A DNA stretch of 64,000 bases from Rhodanobacter sp. T12-5 (GCF_008329435.1 NZ_NPKN01000001.1:868001-932000); one strand, 5' to 3'; shown: positions 8,010 to 17,034, counted from the stretch's first letter. Notes: a model not told the origin generated them from the letters alone. Program-made: numbers and translations.

Positions 8010-8968
8010 GCGGAGTACTCGCGATGGACCAGGCTTCGGGACTGAAGCGGATATTTGCCTCGATGATCCACGGCCCGGCGGCCGAAGCCGCGCCCGGTCA
8101 TCAGGCCAGCGGCTTGCTGGGCGCCGCCACGACGGCACCGGCGCCCCGGCGGCATTGCCGCGCGATCGCCGTGGCCGGCGGCAAGGGCGGCGTCGGCAAG
8201 AGTACGGTGGCAGTGAACTTGGGCATGGCGCTGTCGATCGCCGGGCACGAGGTGATGCTGCTGGATGCCGACATGGGCCTGGCCAATATCGACGTGCTGC
8301 TGGGGCTCACCCCGTCACGCCACATCGGGCACCTGCTCGACGGCGAGTGCACGCTGGAGGAATTGCTGCTGCCGGCGCCGCACGGCCTGCAGATCATCCC
8401 CGCCGGTTCCGGCGCGCGCCGGCTGGCGCAGCTGGACAACGGCGAGCACGCCGCGATCATCCGCGCCTTCGACGAACTGGCGCGGCCTCCGGAATACCTG
8501 CTGGTGGACACCGCCGCCGGCCTCTCCGACAACGTGACGATGTTCGCCGCCGCGGCCGACGAGGTGATCCTGGTGGTGTGCGACGAACCGGCCTCGCTGA
8601 CCGACGCCTACGGCCTGACCAAGGTGCTCAGCCGCGACTTCGGCGTGCGCCGCATCCGCATGGTCGCCAACATGGTGCGCAACGAGGGCGACGCGCGCCA
8701 GCTTCACCACAAGCTGTCCCGGGTCAGCGATCGCTTCCTCGACGTCGTGATCGATTTCAGCGGCTGGGTTCCGCATGACGAGCGCCTGCGCCAGGCGATC
8801 AAGCGGCAATCCGCGGTGGTCGACCTGTGGCCCTCCAGCCATTCGGCGCTTGCATTCAAGCAAATGGCCGGTGCGGTCGATACATGGACTGAACCCGACC
8901 GCGGGGGTCTCGACCGGATTGCCTTTTTTGGTAGCCGGACAACACCGGCGGACGGGGTACCGAGATGA
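8006..8968 (+). CDS. flhG: Flagellar number regulator FlhG (FleN), MinD-like ATPase
   Basis: MinD/ParA-type ATPase that opposes FlhF and limits flagellar number, in Pseudomonas by antagonising the master regulator FleQ. It has a deviant Walker A motif, GGKGGVGKST (G58-T67), with the signature lysine, and MLLDADMGLANIDVLLGL after it. The length is 320 aa. The ATG inside the flhF stop was chosen over an upstream in-frame start that would overlap flhF by more than 80 bp. The N-terminal DQASGLKRI fits the DQA(S)GLR motif known for FlhG, which stimulates FlhF GTPase activity. Confidence 0.96.
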   Translation: MSGVLAMDQASGLKRIFASMIHGPAAEAAPGHQASGLLGAATTAPAPRRHCRAIAVAGGKGGVGKSTVAVNLGMALSIAGHEVMLLDADMGLANIDVLLGLTPSRHIGHLLDGECTLEELLLPAPHGLQIIPAGSGARRLAQLDNGEHAAIIRAFDELARPPEYLLVDTAAGLSDNVTMFAAAADEVILVVCDEPASLTDAYGLTKVLSRDFGVRRIRMVANMVRNEGDARQLHHKLSRVSDRFLDVVIDFSGWVPHDERLRQAIKRQSAVVDLWPSSHSALAFKQMAGAVDTWTEPDRGGLDRIAFFGSRTTPADGVPR

Positions 8969-9693
8969 GCGTGACGTCGGAATATCTGCAACATTCCCGC
9001 GAGAGTGCCGACGAACTGGTACGTCGGCACGCGCCACTGGTTCGGCGTATCGCCTATCACCTGATGGGGCGATTGCCGGCCAGTGTCGACGTGGGTGACT
9101 TGATCCAGGCGGGAATGATCGGTTTGCTGGAAGCATCGCGACACTTTGCCCTCGATCGCGGGGCCAGCTTCGAAACGTATGCGGGCATCCGCATACGTGG
9201 CGCCATGCTGGACGAATTGCGCCGCACCGACTGGACCCCGCGTTCCGTCCATCGCAAGACCCGCGAAGTGGCCGAGGTGATCCGCCAGATCGAGACCGAG
9301 ACCGGCGCCGAGGCGGACGATGCCGAGGTGATGCGGCGGCTCGGCATCAGCGCCGAGGAATACCACCAGGTACTCGCCGATGCGGCCTGCGTGCGCCTGG
9401 TCAGCCTCACCGCGTCCGACGACAGCGAGGAAAGTGCGGTACTGGACGTGGTCGACGAGAGCGGCCTCGGTCCGCAGGAGAACATCGAACGCGACGGCAT
9501 GCGCGAAGCGCTGGTCGAGGCCATCGGCAGCCTGCCCGAGCGCGAGCAGATGGTGATGTCGCTGTACTACGAACAGGAGTTGAACCTGAAGGAGATCGGT
9601 GCCGTGCTCGGCGTGAGCGAGTCGCGGGTCTGCCAGATTCACGGCCAGGCGGTCATCCGGCTTCGCGCAAGACTCACCGGCTGGCGCGGTTGA
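8965..9693 (+). CDS. fliA: RNA polymerase sigma-28 factor FliA
   Basis: Class III flagellar sigma factor (242 aa) with regions 2 (HLMGRLPASVDVGDLIQAGM), 3 and 4 (LKEIGAVLGVSESRVCQIHG). It starts in the flhG stop codon (ATGA), making flhF-flhG-fliA one coupled unit. Its likely targets in this window are the promoters proposed at 16969-16995 and 19906-19932. No gene for the anti-sigma factor FlgM is present. Confidence 0.97.
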   Translation: MSVTSEYLQHSRESADELVRRHAPLVRRIAYHLMGRLPASVDVGDLIQAGMIGLLEASRHFALDRGASFETYAGIRIRGAMLDELRRTDWTPRSVHRKTREVAEVIRQIETETGAEADDAEVMRRLGISAEEYHQVLADAACVRLVSLTASDDSEESAVLDVVDESGLGPQENIERDGMREALVEAIGSLPEREQMVMSLYYEQELNLKEIGAVLGVSESRVCQIHGQAVIRLRARLTGWRG

Positions 9694-9761
9694 GCAGGCG
9701 GCATCCCCAGAAATCCCCCAAGGGCCGCGCATCGGCCTGCATCGTGTAGTGGAGAAGGCGT

Positions 9762-10169
9762 TTGGACAAGAACATGAAAATCCTCGTGGTGGACGATTTC
9801 TCCACCATGCGGCGAATCGTCCGCAACCTGCTGGTCGAGCTGGGTTTCAGCAACCCGCTGATCCAGGAGGCCGACGACGGCGAAAGTGCGATCGCGATGC
9901 TGCGCAGCCTGCCGTTCGACCTGGTGGTGACCGACTGGAACATGCCGAACATGACCGGCATCGACCTGCTGCGTGCGATCCGTGCCGAGGAATCGCTCAA
10001 GGGGATGCCGGTGCTGATGGTGACCGCGGAGAACAACCGCGACCAGATCATCGCCGCCGCGCAGGCCGGCGTGAACGGCTACATCGTCAAGCCGTTCACC
10101 GCGGTCACCCTCAAGGAAAAACTCACCAAGATCTTCGAACGGATCGCCGCAAGCGGAGCCAGCGCATGA
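9762..10169 (+). CDS. cheY: Chemotaxis response regulator CheY
   Basis: Single receiver domain; phosphorylated CheY binds FliM/FliN to change rotation. N-terminal acidic pair in [16 protein letters not shown], phospho-acceptor D58 in VVTDWNMPN, and the conserved lysine in YIVKPF. The TTG start has GGAG seven bases upstream and gives the usual short leader; an ATG four codons later is the alternative. It overlaps cheZ by 4 bp, and the [15 protein letters not shown] stretch is close to enteric CheY, supporting the motor-binding role. Confidence 0.96.
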   Translation: MDKNMKILVVDDFSTMRRIVRNLLVELGFSNPLIQEADDGESAIAMLRSLPFDLVVTDWNMPNMTGIDLLRAIRAEESLKGMPVLMVTAENNRDQIIAAAQAGVNGYIVKPFTAVTLKEKLTKIFERIAASGASA

Positions 10170-10807
10170 CCATCATCTCTCCCCTCGCGATCGACGAGAC
10201 CCTGCCCAACGAATTGCGCGATCTGCTGAACAGCCCCGAAGGCCCCGCCTTCGAGCACGCGCTGGACGTGATGGTGCGCCAGCGCGAACAGCGCCTGTTC
10301 CGCGCGCTCGGCCAGCTGGCGCGCGACCTGCACGACGCCGTGCGCCGGCTCGGTGGCGACCTCGCCCAGGAGGGCCTGCCCGGCAGCGTTGCCGACGCGC
10401 GCCAGCATCTGCAGGACGCCTTGGAAATGAGCGCGCAGGCCGCCCATCGCAGCCTCGATTTTGCCGAGCGCATGCGGCCCCAGGCCGAGTCGCTGGCGCA
10501 CAACGCCGGTGAAGTGCTGGCCTGGACCAGCGGCAACGATGCCGCCGCCGTCCTCGCGCGCGAAGCCACCGAATTCGCCACCAGCTGCCGCGACGGCCTC
10601 GCCGACATGGTGCTGGCGCAATCGTGGCAGGACCTGACCGGCCAGCGCATCAAGAAGGTCGCCAGCTTCATCGGCACGGTGGAATCGTCGCTGCTGGAAC
10701 TGGTGCGGCTGACCGGTGCGCTGGCCGGCAGCGAGGCGCCGGTGAGTGCGGTCAAGGTGTCCAGTCAGGACGACGCCGACCGCCTGCTCAGCGAATTCGG
10801 GTTTTGA
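10166..10807 (+). CDS. cheZ: Protein phosphatase CheZ
   Basis: CheY-P phosphatase of 213 aa. The catalytic helix has the family signature [16 protein letters not shown] with the active-site Gln, and the protein ends in [12 protein letters not shown], matching the C-terminal CheY-docking helix of CheZ. The start is the ATG in the cheY stop; longer frames upstream are overlap with cheY. Its presence shows that the cheY just upstream is dephosphorylated by CheZ. Confidence 0.95.
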   Translation: MTIISPLAIDETLPNELRDLLNSPEGPAFEHALDVMVRQREQRLFRALGQLARDLHDAVRRLGGDLAQEGLPGSVADARQHLQDALEMSAQAAHRSLDFAERMRPQAESLAHNAGEVLAWTSGNDAAAVLAREATEFATSCRDGLADMVLAQSWQDLTGQRIKKVASFIGTVESSLLELVRLTGALAGSEAPVSAVKVSSQDDADRLLSEFGF

Positions 10808-10820
10808 GCGCGGGGTTGCC

Positions 10821-12692
10821 GTGAATCCGGAACTGGACAGCGAGCTGCGCCAGGATTTCCTGGTCGAGGCCGGCGAGCTGCTGGAACGCCTGGGCGAGCA
10901 ACTGGTCGGGCTGGAAACCACGCCGAACGACAGCGAGTTGTTGAACGCGGTATTCCGCGCGTTCCACACCGTCAAGGGCGGCGCCGGCTTCCTCGCGATC
11001 GACCCGATGGTGGTGCTGTGCCATCACGCCGAGGATCTGCTCAACGAGGCCCGCAACGGCACCGTCGTGCTCGACGCCGGGCACATGGACGCGTTGCTGG
11101 AGTCGCTCGACCTGCTCAACGAGATGATGGCCGCGGTCGGCGCCGAGGCGCCGTTGCGCGCGCCGTCGCCGGCCCTGCTGCAATCGCTTTTGCCGCGTGC
11201 GAAGGCGGTCGTGGCGGCGCCGGTTGCCGCAGCGCCTGCACCGCTGCCGAGCGACGCGCCGATCGACGACAGCGAGTTCGAGGCGCTGCTGGACAGCATG
11301 TACGGCAACAGTGCGCCCGGCACCGTCGAGCCGGCCGCGCTGACGGTCGTGCCGACCTCGTCGTCGGCGATCGACGACGACGAATTCGAGGCCTTGCTGG
11401 ACGCCCTGCACGGTACCGGCGGCCGGCCCGTCGCCGTGCCGGTCGCCGCACCGGCCGTGGTGGCGGCTGCACCCGAGCCGGCACAAGCGACCACGCCGTC
11501 ACGCTCGGCGCCGCCGGCGGAAAACACCGTGCGGGTGGATACCGCGCGCCTCGATGTGCTGGTCAATCACGCCGGCGAACTGGTGCTGGTGCGCAATCGC
11601 CTGCTCAGCCTCGCCGCGCGCGAAGGCAGCGAGGCATTGGCCGCGGCGGCCGGCGAGCTGGACCGCGTCGCCGACGAGTTGCAGAACGCCGTGATGGGCA
11701 TGCGCATGCAGCCGGTGGGACGGCTGTTCCAGCGTTTCCCGCGGATCGTGCGCGATCTCGCCCGGCAGCTCGGCAAGGAAGTGGAACTGGTGCTGGAAGG
11801 CGAGGGCACCGACCTCGATCGCAGCCTGGTCGAGGCGCTGGCCGATCCGCTGATCCACCTGCTGCGCAATGCACTCGACCATGGCCTGGAAATGCCCGAC
11901 GAACGCACCCGTGCCGGCAAGTCGCGCAAGGGGCGGGTGACCCTGTCGGCAAGCCAGCGCGGCGAACGCATCGTGATCGCGGTGAGCGACGACGGGCATG
12001 GCATGGATCCGGAGATCCTGCGCCGCAAGGCCGTCGAAAAGGGCGTGATCGATCAGGTCCACGCCGCGCGCCTGACCGAAGGCGAATGCTATGAATTGAT
12101 CTTCCGTCCCGGCTTCAGCACCGCCGCCACGGTTTCGGACATTTCAGGCCGCGGCGTCGGCATGGACGTGGTGAAGACGCGCGTGGCCGAACTCGGCGGC
12201 ACCTTGCGTGTGCACTCGCGGCTGGGCCACGGCAGCGAGCTGGAACTGACCGTGCCGCTGACGTTGGCGATCCTGCGCGTGCTGATGGTGCGCGTCGGTG
12301 CGCGCCTGTTCGCGCTGCCGCTGGCCAATGTCGAGGAGGTCTTCGAACTGACCGCCGACCAGGATCGCCTGCTCGATGGCCGGCTGGTCGCCAATCATCG
12401 AGGTCGCGCGCTGCCGCTGGCCAACCTGGCCGGCTGGGCCGGCGCTTCCGCCGCGGCGGGCCGGCATGTCGTGGTGCTGCATATCGGCCATATGCGCATG
12501 GGCTGCATGGTGCATGAAGTGCTCGGCCGCGAGGACGTGATCGTCAAGCCGCTCGGTCCCCTGTTCGATGGCGTGCCGGGCATTGCCGGCGCCACCGTCA
12601 CCGGCGATGGCAGGCTCGCCCTGGTCGTGGATCTGGCCGGCCTGGCCGATGGCGCAGGGCAACTTCTCCCCTCACTGCAACTGGCTGGCTGA
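10821..12692 (+). CDS. cheA: Chemotaxis histidine kinase CheA (first copy)
   Basis: Cytoplasmic receptor-coupled kinase (623 aa from the GTG start). An HPt domain with phospho-His at H49 (FRAFHTVKGGAGFL) is followed by a long Pro/Ala-rich linker, dimerisation domain, HATPase (HLLRNALDHGLEMPDE, then SDDGHGMD and ISGRGVGMDVV) and a CheW-like P5 domain. The linker replaces a normal P2 domain and holds two near-identical peptides, IDDSEFEALLDSMYG (148-162) and IDDDEFEALLDALHG (184-198). It sits in the polar-flagellate order cheY-cheZ-cheA-motC-motD; cheB, which often follows here, is instead in the second cluster. Confidence 0.95.
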   Translation: MNPELDSELRQDFLVEAGELLERLGEQLVGLETTPNDSELLNAVFRAFHTVKGGAGFLAIDPMVVLCHHAEDLLNEARNGTVVLDAGHMDALLESLDLLNEMMAAVGAEAPLRAPSPALLQSLLPRAKAVVAAPVAAAPAPLPSDAPIDDSEFEALLDSMYGNSAPGTVEPAALTVVPTSSSAIDDDEFEALLDALHGTGGRPVAVPVAAPAVVAAAPEPAQATTPSRSAPPAENTVRVDTARLDVLVNHAGELVLVRNRLLSLAAREGSEALAAAAGELDRVADELQNAVMGMRMQPVGRLFQRFPRIVRDLARQLGKEVELVLEGEGTDLDRSLVEALADPLIHLLRNALDHGLEMPDERTRAGKSRKGRVTLSASQRGERIVIAVSDDGHGMDPEILRRKAVEKGVIDQVHAARLTEGECYELIFRPGFSTAATVSDISGRGVGMDVVKTRVAELGGTLRVHSRLGHGSELELTVPLTLAILRVLMVRVGARLFALPLANVEEVFELTADQDRLLDGRLVANHRGRALPLANLAGWAGASAAAGRHVVVLHIGHMRMGCMVHEVLGREDVIVKPLGPLFDGVPGIAGATVTGDGRLALVVDLAGLADGAGQLLPSLQLAG

Positions 12693-12697
12693 CCATC

Positions 12698-13438
12698 ATG
12701 GATCTGGTAAGCATCATCGGCACGATCCTGGGCATTGTGGTCATCGTCGTCGGGACGGTGCTCAAGGGTTCCACCGTGGGCGCGCTGTGGAATCCGGCGG
12801 CGTTCGTGATCGTGTTTTTCGGCACGGCCGCGGCGCTGCTGGTGCAGAACCAGGGCAAGGTGCTCAAGCACGCGCTGTCGATGATCTCGATGATCTACAA
12901 GCCGCCCCAACACCAGCCCGACGACCTGATCAGCCGTATCGTCGGCTGGAGCGAGATCACCCGCCGGCAGGGCCTGCTCGGGCTGGAGCCGCAGATCGAG
13001 ACCGAGTCCGATCCGTTCATCGGCAAGGGCCTGCAATTGCTGGTCGATGGCGGTGAACCGGAGGCCATCCGCAGCGTGCTCGAAGTGGATCTGGAAACCC
13101 GCGAAGCGATCGACTTGGCCGGTGCCAAGGTGTACGAGAACGCCGGCATCTATTCGCCGACGCTCGGCATCATCGGTGCGGTGATGGGCTTGATGGCGGT
13201 GATGCAGAACCTGGCCGACCCGAGCAAGCTCGGCCATGGCATCGCGGCGGCCTTCGTGGCCACGATCTATGGCGTGGCGCTGGCCAACATGTTCATGCTG
13301 CCGATGGCGGCGCGACTGAAGGGGCTCATCGGCAAGCAGACCCGGATGCGCGAAATCCTGATCGAAGGCCTGGTGTCGATCGCCCAGGGCGACAACCCGC
13401 GGCAGATCGAGGCGCGTCTGCAGGGCTATGTCGCATGA
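12698..13438 (+). CDS. motC: Flagellar motor protein MotC (MotA family)
   Basis: Stator subunit of the H+-type MotA/PomA family (246 aa): membrane helices near the N-terminus, a cytoplasmic loop with the conserved charged region, and two C-terminal helices (YSPTLGIIGAVMGLMAVMQN; HGIAAAFVATIYGVALANMF). With MotD it forms an ion-conducting stator. The second-stator name MotC is chosen from the Pseudomonas-like order after cheA. Four-base overlap with motD. Confidence 0.94.
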   Translation: MDLVSIIGTILGIVVIVVGTVLKGSTVGALWNPAAFVIVFFGTAAALLVQNQGKVLKHALSMISMIYKPPQHQPDDLISRIVGWSEITRRQGLLGLEPQIETESDPFIGKGLQLLVDGGEPEAIRSVLEVDLETREAIDLAGAKVYENAGIYSPTLGIIGAVMGLMAVMQNLADPSKLGHGIAAAFVATIYGVALANMFMLPMAARLKGLIGKQTRMREILIEGLVSIAQGDNPRQIEARLQGYVA

Positions 13439-14508
13439 GACGGCACAAGCATGAGGAACACACCAATCACGAGGCCTGGGCGATTCCCTACGCCGACCTG
13501 ATGACCTTGCTGCTCGCGTTTTTCGTGGTGATGTACGCCGTGTCGGTGGTCAACGAAGGCAAGTTCCGGGTGATGTCCGAATCGCTGATCGAGGCATTCA
13601 ACGGTTCCAGCCACGTGATCGCCCCGCTGCCGCCGACCAGGATCAGGCCGCACAACATATCGCCCTCGATCGCGGCGCCGGCAGGCCAGCCGGGGTCGTC
13701 GATCGTGCCGATCGCGGTGCCGATTCCGCCGCATCCGGTACCGGTGCATGGCGACGGCAGCAAGAGCGGCCACCGCACCAACGGGCTGCACGACCTGACG
13801 CGCATCGAGGATCAGGTGCGCAAGGCGTTGCAGCCGCTGATCGACCGCAAGCTGGTGGTGGTGCGGCACCATCCGGACTGGCTGGAGATCGAGATCCGCA
13901 CCGACATCCTGTTCCCCAGCGGCGTGGCCCAGCTGTCCGATCCGGCCGACAAGGTGCTGCGCAGCCTCGCCTCGATCCTGGCGCCGTTCGCCAACCCGCT
14001 GCGGGTCGAGGGTTTTACCGACAACGTGCCGATCAGCACGATGGTGTATCCGTCGAACTGGGAATTGTCGGCGGCGCGCGCCGCCAGCGTGGCGCGGCTG
14101 TTCGCGAACAATGGCGTCGCCCCCGAGCGGCTCGGCATCATCGGCTGGGGCGAGGTGCGGCCGCTGGCGGACAATGCCACGGCGGACGGTCGCAACAAGA
14201 ATCGTCGGGTGGTCGTGGTGGTGATGGGCAACCAGAAGGTTCCACAGCGCAGCTACAGCAACCCTGGCGACGTCGACGAGGCGAAGGGACTGAGTGCGTC
14301 GGTGATGGATCCGCTGCCCGCGAACGCGTTGCCCACGGTGCGCGTCACCGCCGGCGCCGCACCCGCGAGCGGCCATGCCGCTGCCGAACCGGTCGTCGCG
14401 CCATCCGGCGCGCCGGCGACGACGGCGCGCGCCGCCGGCGGACTCGCGCCAACCGCAGCCGCCGGACATACTGACGGCATGTCGCCCCGGGTGACCTCGA
14501 ACAGGTGA
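13435..14508 (+). CDS. motD: Flagellar motor protein MotD (MotB family)
   Basis: Peptidoglycan-anchored stator subunit, 357 aa. The single N-terminal membrane segment carries the stator aspartate motif AIPYADLMTLLLAFFVVMYA. A Pro-rich plug/linker region follows, then an OmpA-like domain (VEGFTDNVPI; NWELSAARAASVARLF; NRRVVVVV). A low-complexity Ala/Pro tail of about 80 residues extends past the OmpA domain, longer than in classical MotB. Coupled to motC by ATGA overlap. Confidence 0.94.
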   Translation: MRRHKHEEHTNHEAWAIPYADLMTLLLAFFVVMYAVSVVNEGKFRVMSESLIEAFNGSSHVIAPLPPTRIRPHNISPSIAAPAGQPGSSIVPIAVPIPPHPVPVHGDGSKSGHRTNGLHDLTRIEDQVRKALQPLIDRKLVVVRHHPDWLEIEIRTDILFPSGVAQLSDPADKVLRSLASILAPFANPLRVEGFTDNVPISTMVYPSNWELSAARAASVARLFANNGVAPERLGIIGWGEVRPLADNATADGRNKNRRVVVVVMGNQKVPQRSYSNPGDVDEAKGLSASVMDPLPANALPTVRVTAGAAPASGHAAAEPVVAPSGAPATTARAAGGLAPTAAAGHTDGMSPRVTSNR

Positions 14509-14545
14509 TGACGATGAAACCCTCCCGCAATCCCAGAGCAACGGC

Positions 14546-15025
14546 ATGAGTGCCCCGGCCCACGCCGCCGACCCGGGCGGCCGACACTGGTTGTCGTTCC
14601 GGATCGGCGAACAGTTGTACGCCGCGCCGCTGGCCGAGGTCAGCGAAGTGATCCGCGATGGCGAGCTGACCCCGGTGCCGGGTGCCGCGGACGACCTGCT
14701 GGGCGTGCGTCATCTGCGTGGCCGCATCGTGCCGGTGCTCGATGGGCGCCTGCGGCTGGGCCTGTCTGTGGTGCCGCCGGCCGATCCGGCGACGGTGCGC
14801 ATCGTGATGCTTTCCGTCGCCGGCCAGCTGATCGGTGTGCGCGTCGATGCAGTGGGTGAACTTCTCGATACCGACGGTACGGATATCGCGCCGCCGCCGC
14901 CGGGACGGGCCAGCCGGCGTGCCGATCCGGTCAGTGGCGTGCTGGCGTGGCAGGGTGGGTTCGTGGCCTTGCTGGATGTGCCGCGGCTGTGCCGGCTGAG
15001 CGGAGAAGCCGATCATGTGGCTTGA
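14546..15025 (+). CDS. cheW: CheW-like chemotaxis coupling protein
   Basis: Single CheW (SH3-like) domain protein of 159 aa that couples receptors to CheA. Typical features are FRIGEQLYAAPLAEVSEVIR, a VPGAADDLLGVRHLRGRIVPVLD segment spanning the beta-barrel core, and IGVRVDAVGELL. It follows motD after 37 bp. This cluster encodes no receptor, so it probably serves CheA at 10821 together with receptors encoded elsewhere. A second CheW is encoded at 19990. Confidence 0.9.
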   Translation: MSAPAHAADPGGRHWLSFRIGEQLYAAPLAEVSEVIRDGELTPVPGAADDLLGVRHLRGRIVPVLDGRLRLGLSVVPPADPATVRIVMLSVAGQLIGVRVDAVGELLDTDGTDIAPPPPGRASRRADPVSGVLAWQGGFVALLDVPRLCRLSGEADHVA

Positions 15026-15365
15026 ATTCGGGGTTGGCCTGTTGCTGCTGTTCGCGCTGGTGCAGGCGATGGTGCTGACCAGGCTGTGGCGCCAGTCACA
15101 GCAGTTGCAGCGCGACGTCGCTGCGTTGTCGCATGGCATGACCCACGTCGCCACCGATGTGCCGACATCGATGCTGGTCACCGCGCTGGGCCGGCTGGAA
15201 CGACGCATCGGGCTGATCGAGCAGCCGCCGCAGGCGCGCCAGTCCTACGAGCTGGCCCAGCAGCTGGCGCGCGACGGTGCCGATGTCGAGCAACTGATCA
15301 CCCGCTGCGGATTGTCGCGCGACGAGGCGCGGCTGGTCCTGCAGATGCATTCGCTCAATCCGTGA
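15015..15365 (+). CDS. DUF2802 membrane protein of the chemotaxis operon
   Basis: Small protein (116 aa) with one N-terminal membrane helix (about residues 2-24), a coiled-coil-like middle (QSQQLQRDVAALSHGM) and a C-terminal helix-turn-helix-like segment (DVEQLITRCGLSRDEARLVL). DUF2802 proteins are regularly found at the 3' end of polar flagellar che operons; function unknown. It overlaps the cheW stop by 11 bp. The assignment is by family resemblance and context. Confidence 0.8.
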   Translation: MWLEFGVGLLLLFALVQAMVLTRLWRQSQQLQRDVAALSHGMTHVATDVPTSMLVTALGRLERRIGLIEQPPQARQSYELAQQLARDGADVEQLITRCGLSRDEARLVLQMHSLNP

Positions 15366-15411
15366 GGTCGGTGGCCGGGTTGCGCGTCTGCGTGTCGAGG
15401 CGCTTCGCCGG

Positions 15412-15663
15412 TCATTCCTCGGCGGCATCGTAGACGGCCGCCAGCACCGAAGCGGCCGACGCGTACAGCAGCACCGGCACATCCTCGCGCAGTCGCAGCG
15501 CCACCAGCAGGGCGGCGATCTGCGGATCGTGGTGCATCGGCAGGCCCAATTGCTGCGCGCGTGCCAGCAGGCTTTCCAGCGATTCGGCCGGCATCGGCTT
15601 GACCTCGCCGGCGCCGCTGGCCAGTCGCAGGCTGACCCGCGGTCGATCCGTGGGCGTATTCAT
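15412..15663 (-). CDS. Stand-alone FlhB C-terminal domain homologue (EscU/YscU/HrcU family)
   Basis: An 83-residue cytoplasmic protein aligning with the part of FlhB that follows the NPTH cleavage site: VPVLLYASAASVLAAVY corresponds to IPAALYVAVAQVLAYVY at the end of FlhB in this window. It lacks membrane helices and the NPTH motif. Its ATG overlaps the stop of the FliK-like gene (ATGA), so the two are co-expressed. Known small FlhB-like proteins can substitute for the cleaved FlhB C-domain; whether this one does is inference. Confidence 0.85.
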   Translation of the reverse strand: MNTPTDRPRVSLRLASGAGEVKPMPAESLESLLARAQQLGLPMHHDPQIAALLVALRLREDVPVLLYASAASVLAAVYDAAEE

Positions 15664-16811
15664 GCGGTGGCCTGCAGCAGCACGGCGCTGTGCCGCCCCG
15701 AAGGCTGCGGCAAACCGACCTGGCAGACCAACTGGTCAAGCAGCACGCCGCAGGCGGCCAGTCGCTGGCGCAGCGGCATGAACTGGCGTTCGAGCCGCTG
15801 TGCGGTTTCCGCGCGTTCGGCCCACAGGCGCACTGACAGCCGCGGTTCGTGCAACTGCAATTCGCCCTGCAGCGGACCCAGTGCGGGCAGGTCCAGCGCA
15901 AAGCCCAGGGTCCAGCCCTGGCTGCCGTCATTGGCGTCGGTGGTGGATTCCAACTGGATCTGCAGTACATCGCGGCCGTCTTCGCCCTGCAGGGGAATCT
16001 CGATCATCCACGCCGACAACGGACTGGCGCTGGCTTCGAGCTGCGCCACTTCGACGCGAGCCAGTGCCGCCTTCACGTCGCCGTGCAGCCGATCCAGCAA
16101 CGGGCCAGCCTCGCCGTCGGCGGGTACGAGTGCCAGCGGCAATCGCGCCTGCGCCTGCAGGCCACGCTGCAACAACGGTGGCGCGGTATCGCCGCGGTTG
16201 GGCGGCGGCGGCGCCTCGGCGCGCTGGTCGAGCAGGGCGGACAGGCGCAACAACGCGCCTTTCCAGTCGTCTTCGGCCAGCGCGGCCAGCGCGCTCAGGG
16301 TGGCGTGCGGCTGGGCCAGCTTCGACTCGAAAAAAAGACCGCTGCGGCTGATCGCTTCGCGCAGGCCTTCGCCGCGGGTCACGTCCGCTGGCGTGCGCAC
16401 GGCTTGTTCGAGCAGCGCCAGCGCCGTTCGCACCGCCGGCGGAAGCTGGCGCAATACAGGGCGTTGGGCCAGCGCGCCCAGCGTGGACAGCAGCGGCGCG
16501 TAACCGTTCTGTTGCGGCAGGCGCTCGCGCAGGACGCGCTGGAAGGTCGGCTCGGAAGCATGCGAGAGTATTTCCAGTTGCGGTTGCGCGCCCAGGCTCA
16601 GCACGCGGACCTGGAATTGCGCCGGCAACTGGTTGCCGGGTGCTTCGGTTTCCACCGTCAAGGCGCCGATCTGCAGCACCAGCAACCCTTGCGGGCTCAC
16701 GCCCAGCGGGCGCGCCGACAACACGGTGCCGATGCGCCAACTTTGCGCAGTGGTGCCGGAGGCGGCACCGGCCCAGGTAAGGGCGGCGAGGCTGATCGGT
16801 TGGATGATCAA
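15660..16811 (-). CDS. FliK-like flagellar hook-length control protein
   Basis: Protein of 383 aa with a Gln/Ala/Leu-rich N-terminal two-thirds and a C-terminal domain of the hook-length control family (PF02120 type): LSVRLWAERAETAQRLERQF then LRQRLAACGVLLDQL. The C-domain normally contacts the FlhB C-domain to switch export, and the next gene encodes just such a domain. I chose the TTG with AGGAA seven bases upstream; another in-frame TTG twelve codons earlier has no ribosome site. The region between this gene and the divergent STAS gene carries the sigma-28 promoter. A canonical fliK probably lies elsewhere with the hook genes. Confidence 0.8.
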   Translation of the reverse strand: MIIQPISLAALTWAGAASGTTAQSWRIGTVLSARPLGVSPQGLLVLQIGALTVETEAPGNQLPAQFQVRVLSLGAQPQLEILSHASEPTFQRVLRERLPQQNGYAPLLSTLGALAQRPVLRQLPPAVRTALALLEQAVRTPADVTRGEGLREAISRSGLFFESKLAQPHATLSALAALAEDDWKGALLRLSALLDQRAEAPPPPNRGDTAPPLLQRGLQAQARLPLALVPADGEAGPLLDRLHGDVKAALARVEVAQLEASASPLSAWMIEIPLQGEDGRDVLQIQLESTTDANDGSQGWTLGFALDLPALGPLQGELQLHEPRLSVRLWAERAETAQRLERQFMPLRQRLAACGVLLDQLVCQVGLPQPSGRHSAVLLQATA

Positions 16812-16968
16812 GGCGGTTCCTGCGCGGGCGGCCCGGGCGGTGTGCAAGGGTTTGTCAGAAGATACATCGGCCGCACGCGCGCGAACTTGAGCGCCGGCCG
16901 AAGCGATCGGGCAGCGCTGGCGGAATCCCGGCGCCGGAGATCCGACGCCATGCCGGGCGAGAAGGCGC

Positions 16969-16995
16969 TAAAGCGATCGCGCGGCCGGCCGATAA
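16969..16995 (+). promoter_or_regulatory. Sigma-28 (FliA) promoter of the second chemotaxis operon
   Basis: TAAAG (16969-16973), 14 bases, then GCCGATAA (16988-16995): an exact fit to the enteric sigma-28 spacing (TAAAGTTT-N11-GCCGATAA) with the -10 fully matched. It lies 39 bp before the first gene of the STAS-cheY-cheA-cheW-MCP-cheR-cheD-cheB series and points the right way. Confidence 0.85.
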
Positions 16996-17034
16996 GGCAT
17001 TCATCAGCGCTGACAGCGCACGCGGAGTCACCCC

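Noticed and set aside
15660-16847. TTG at 16847 as start of the FliK-like gene
   Set aside because: No Shine-Dalgarno; the TTG at 16811 has AGGAA at proper spacing.
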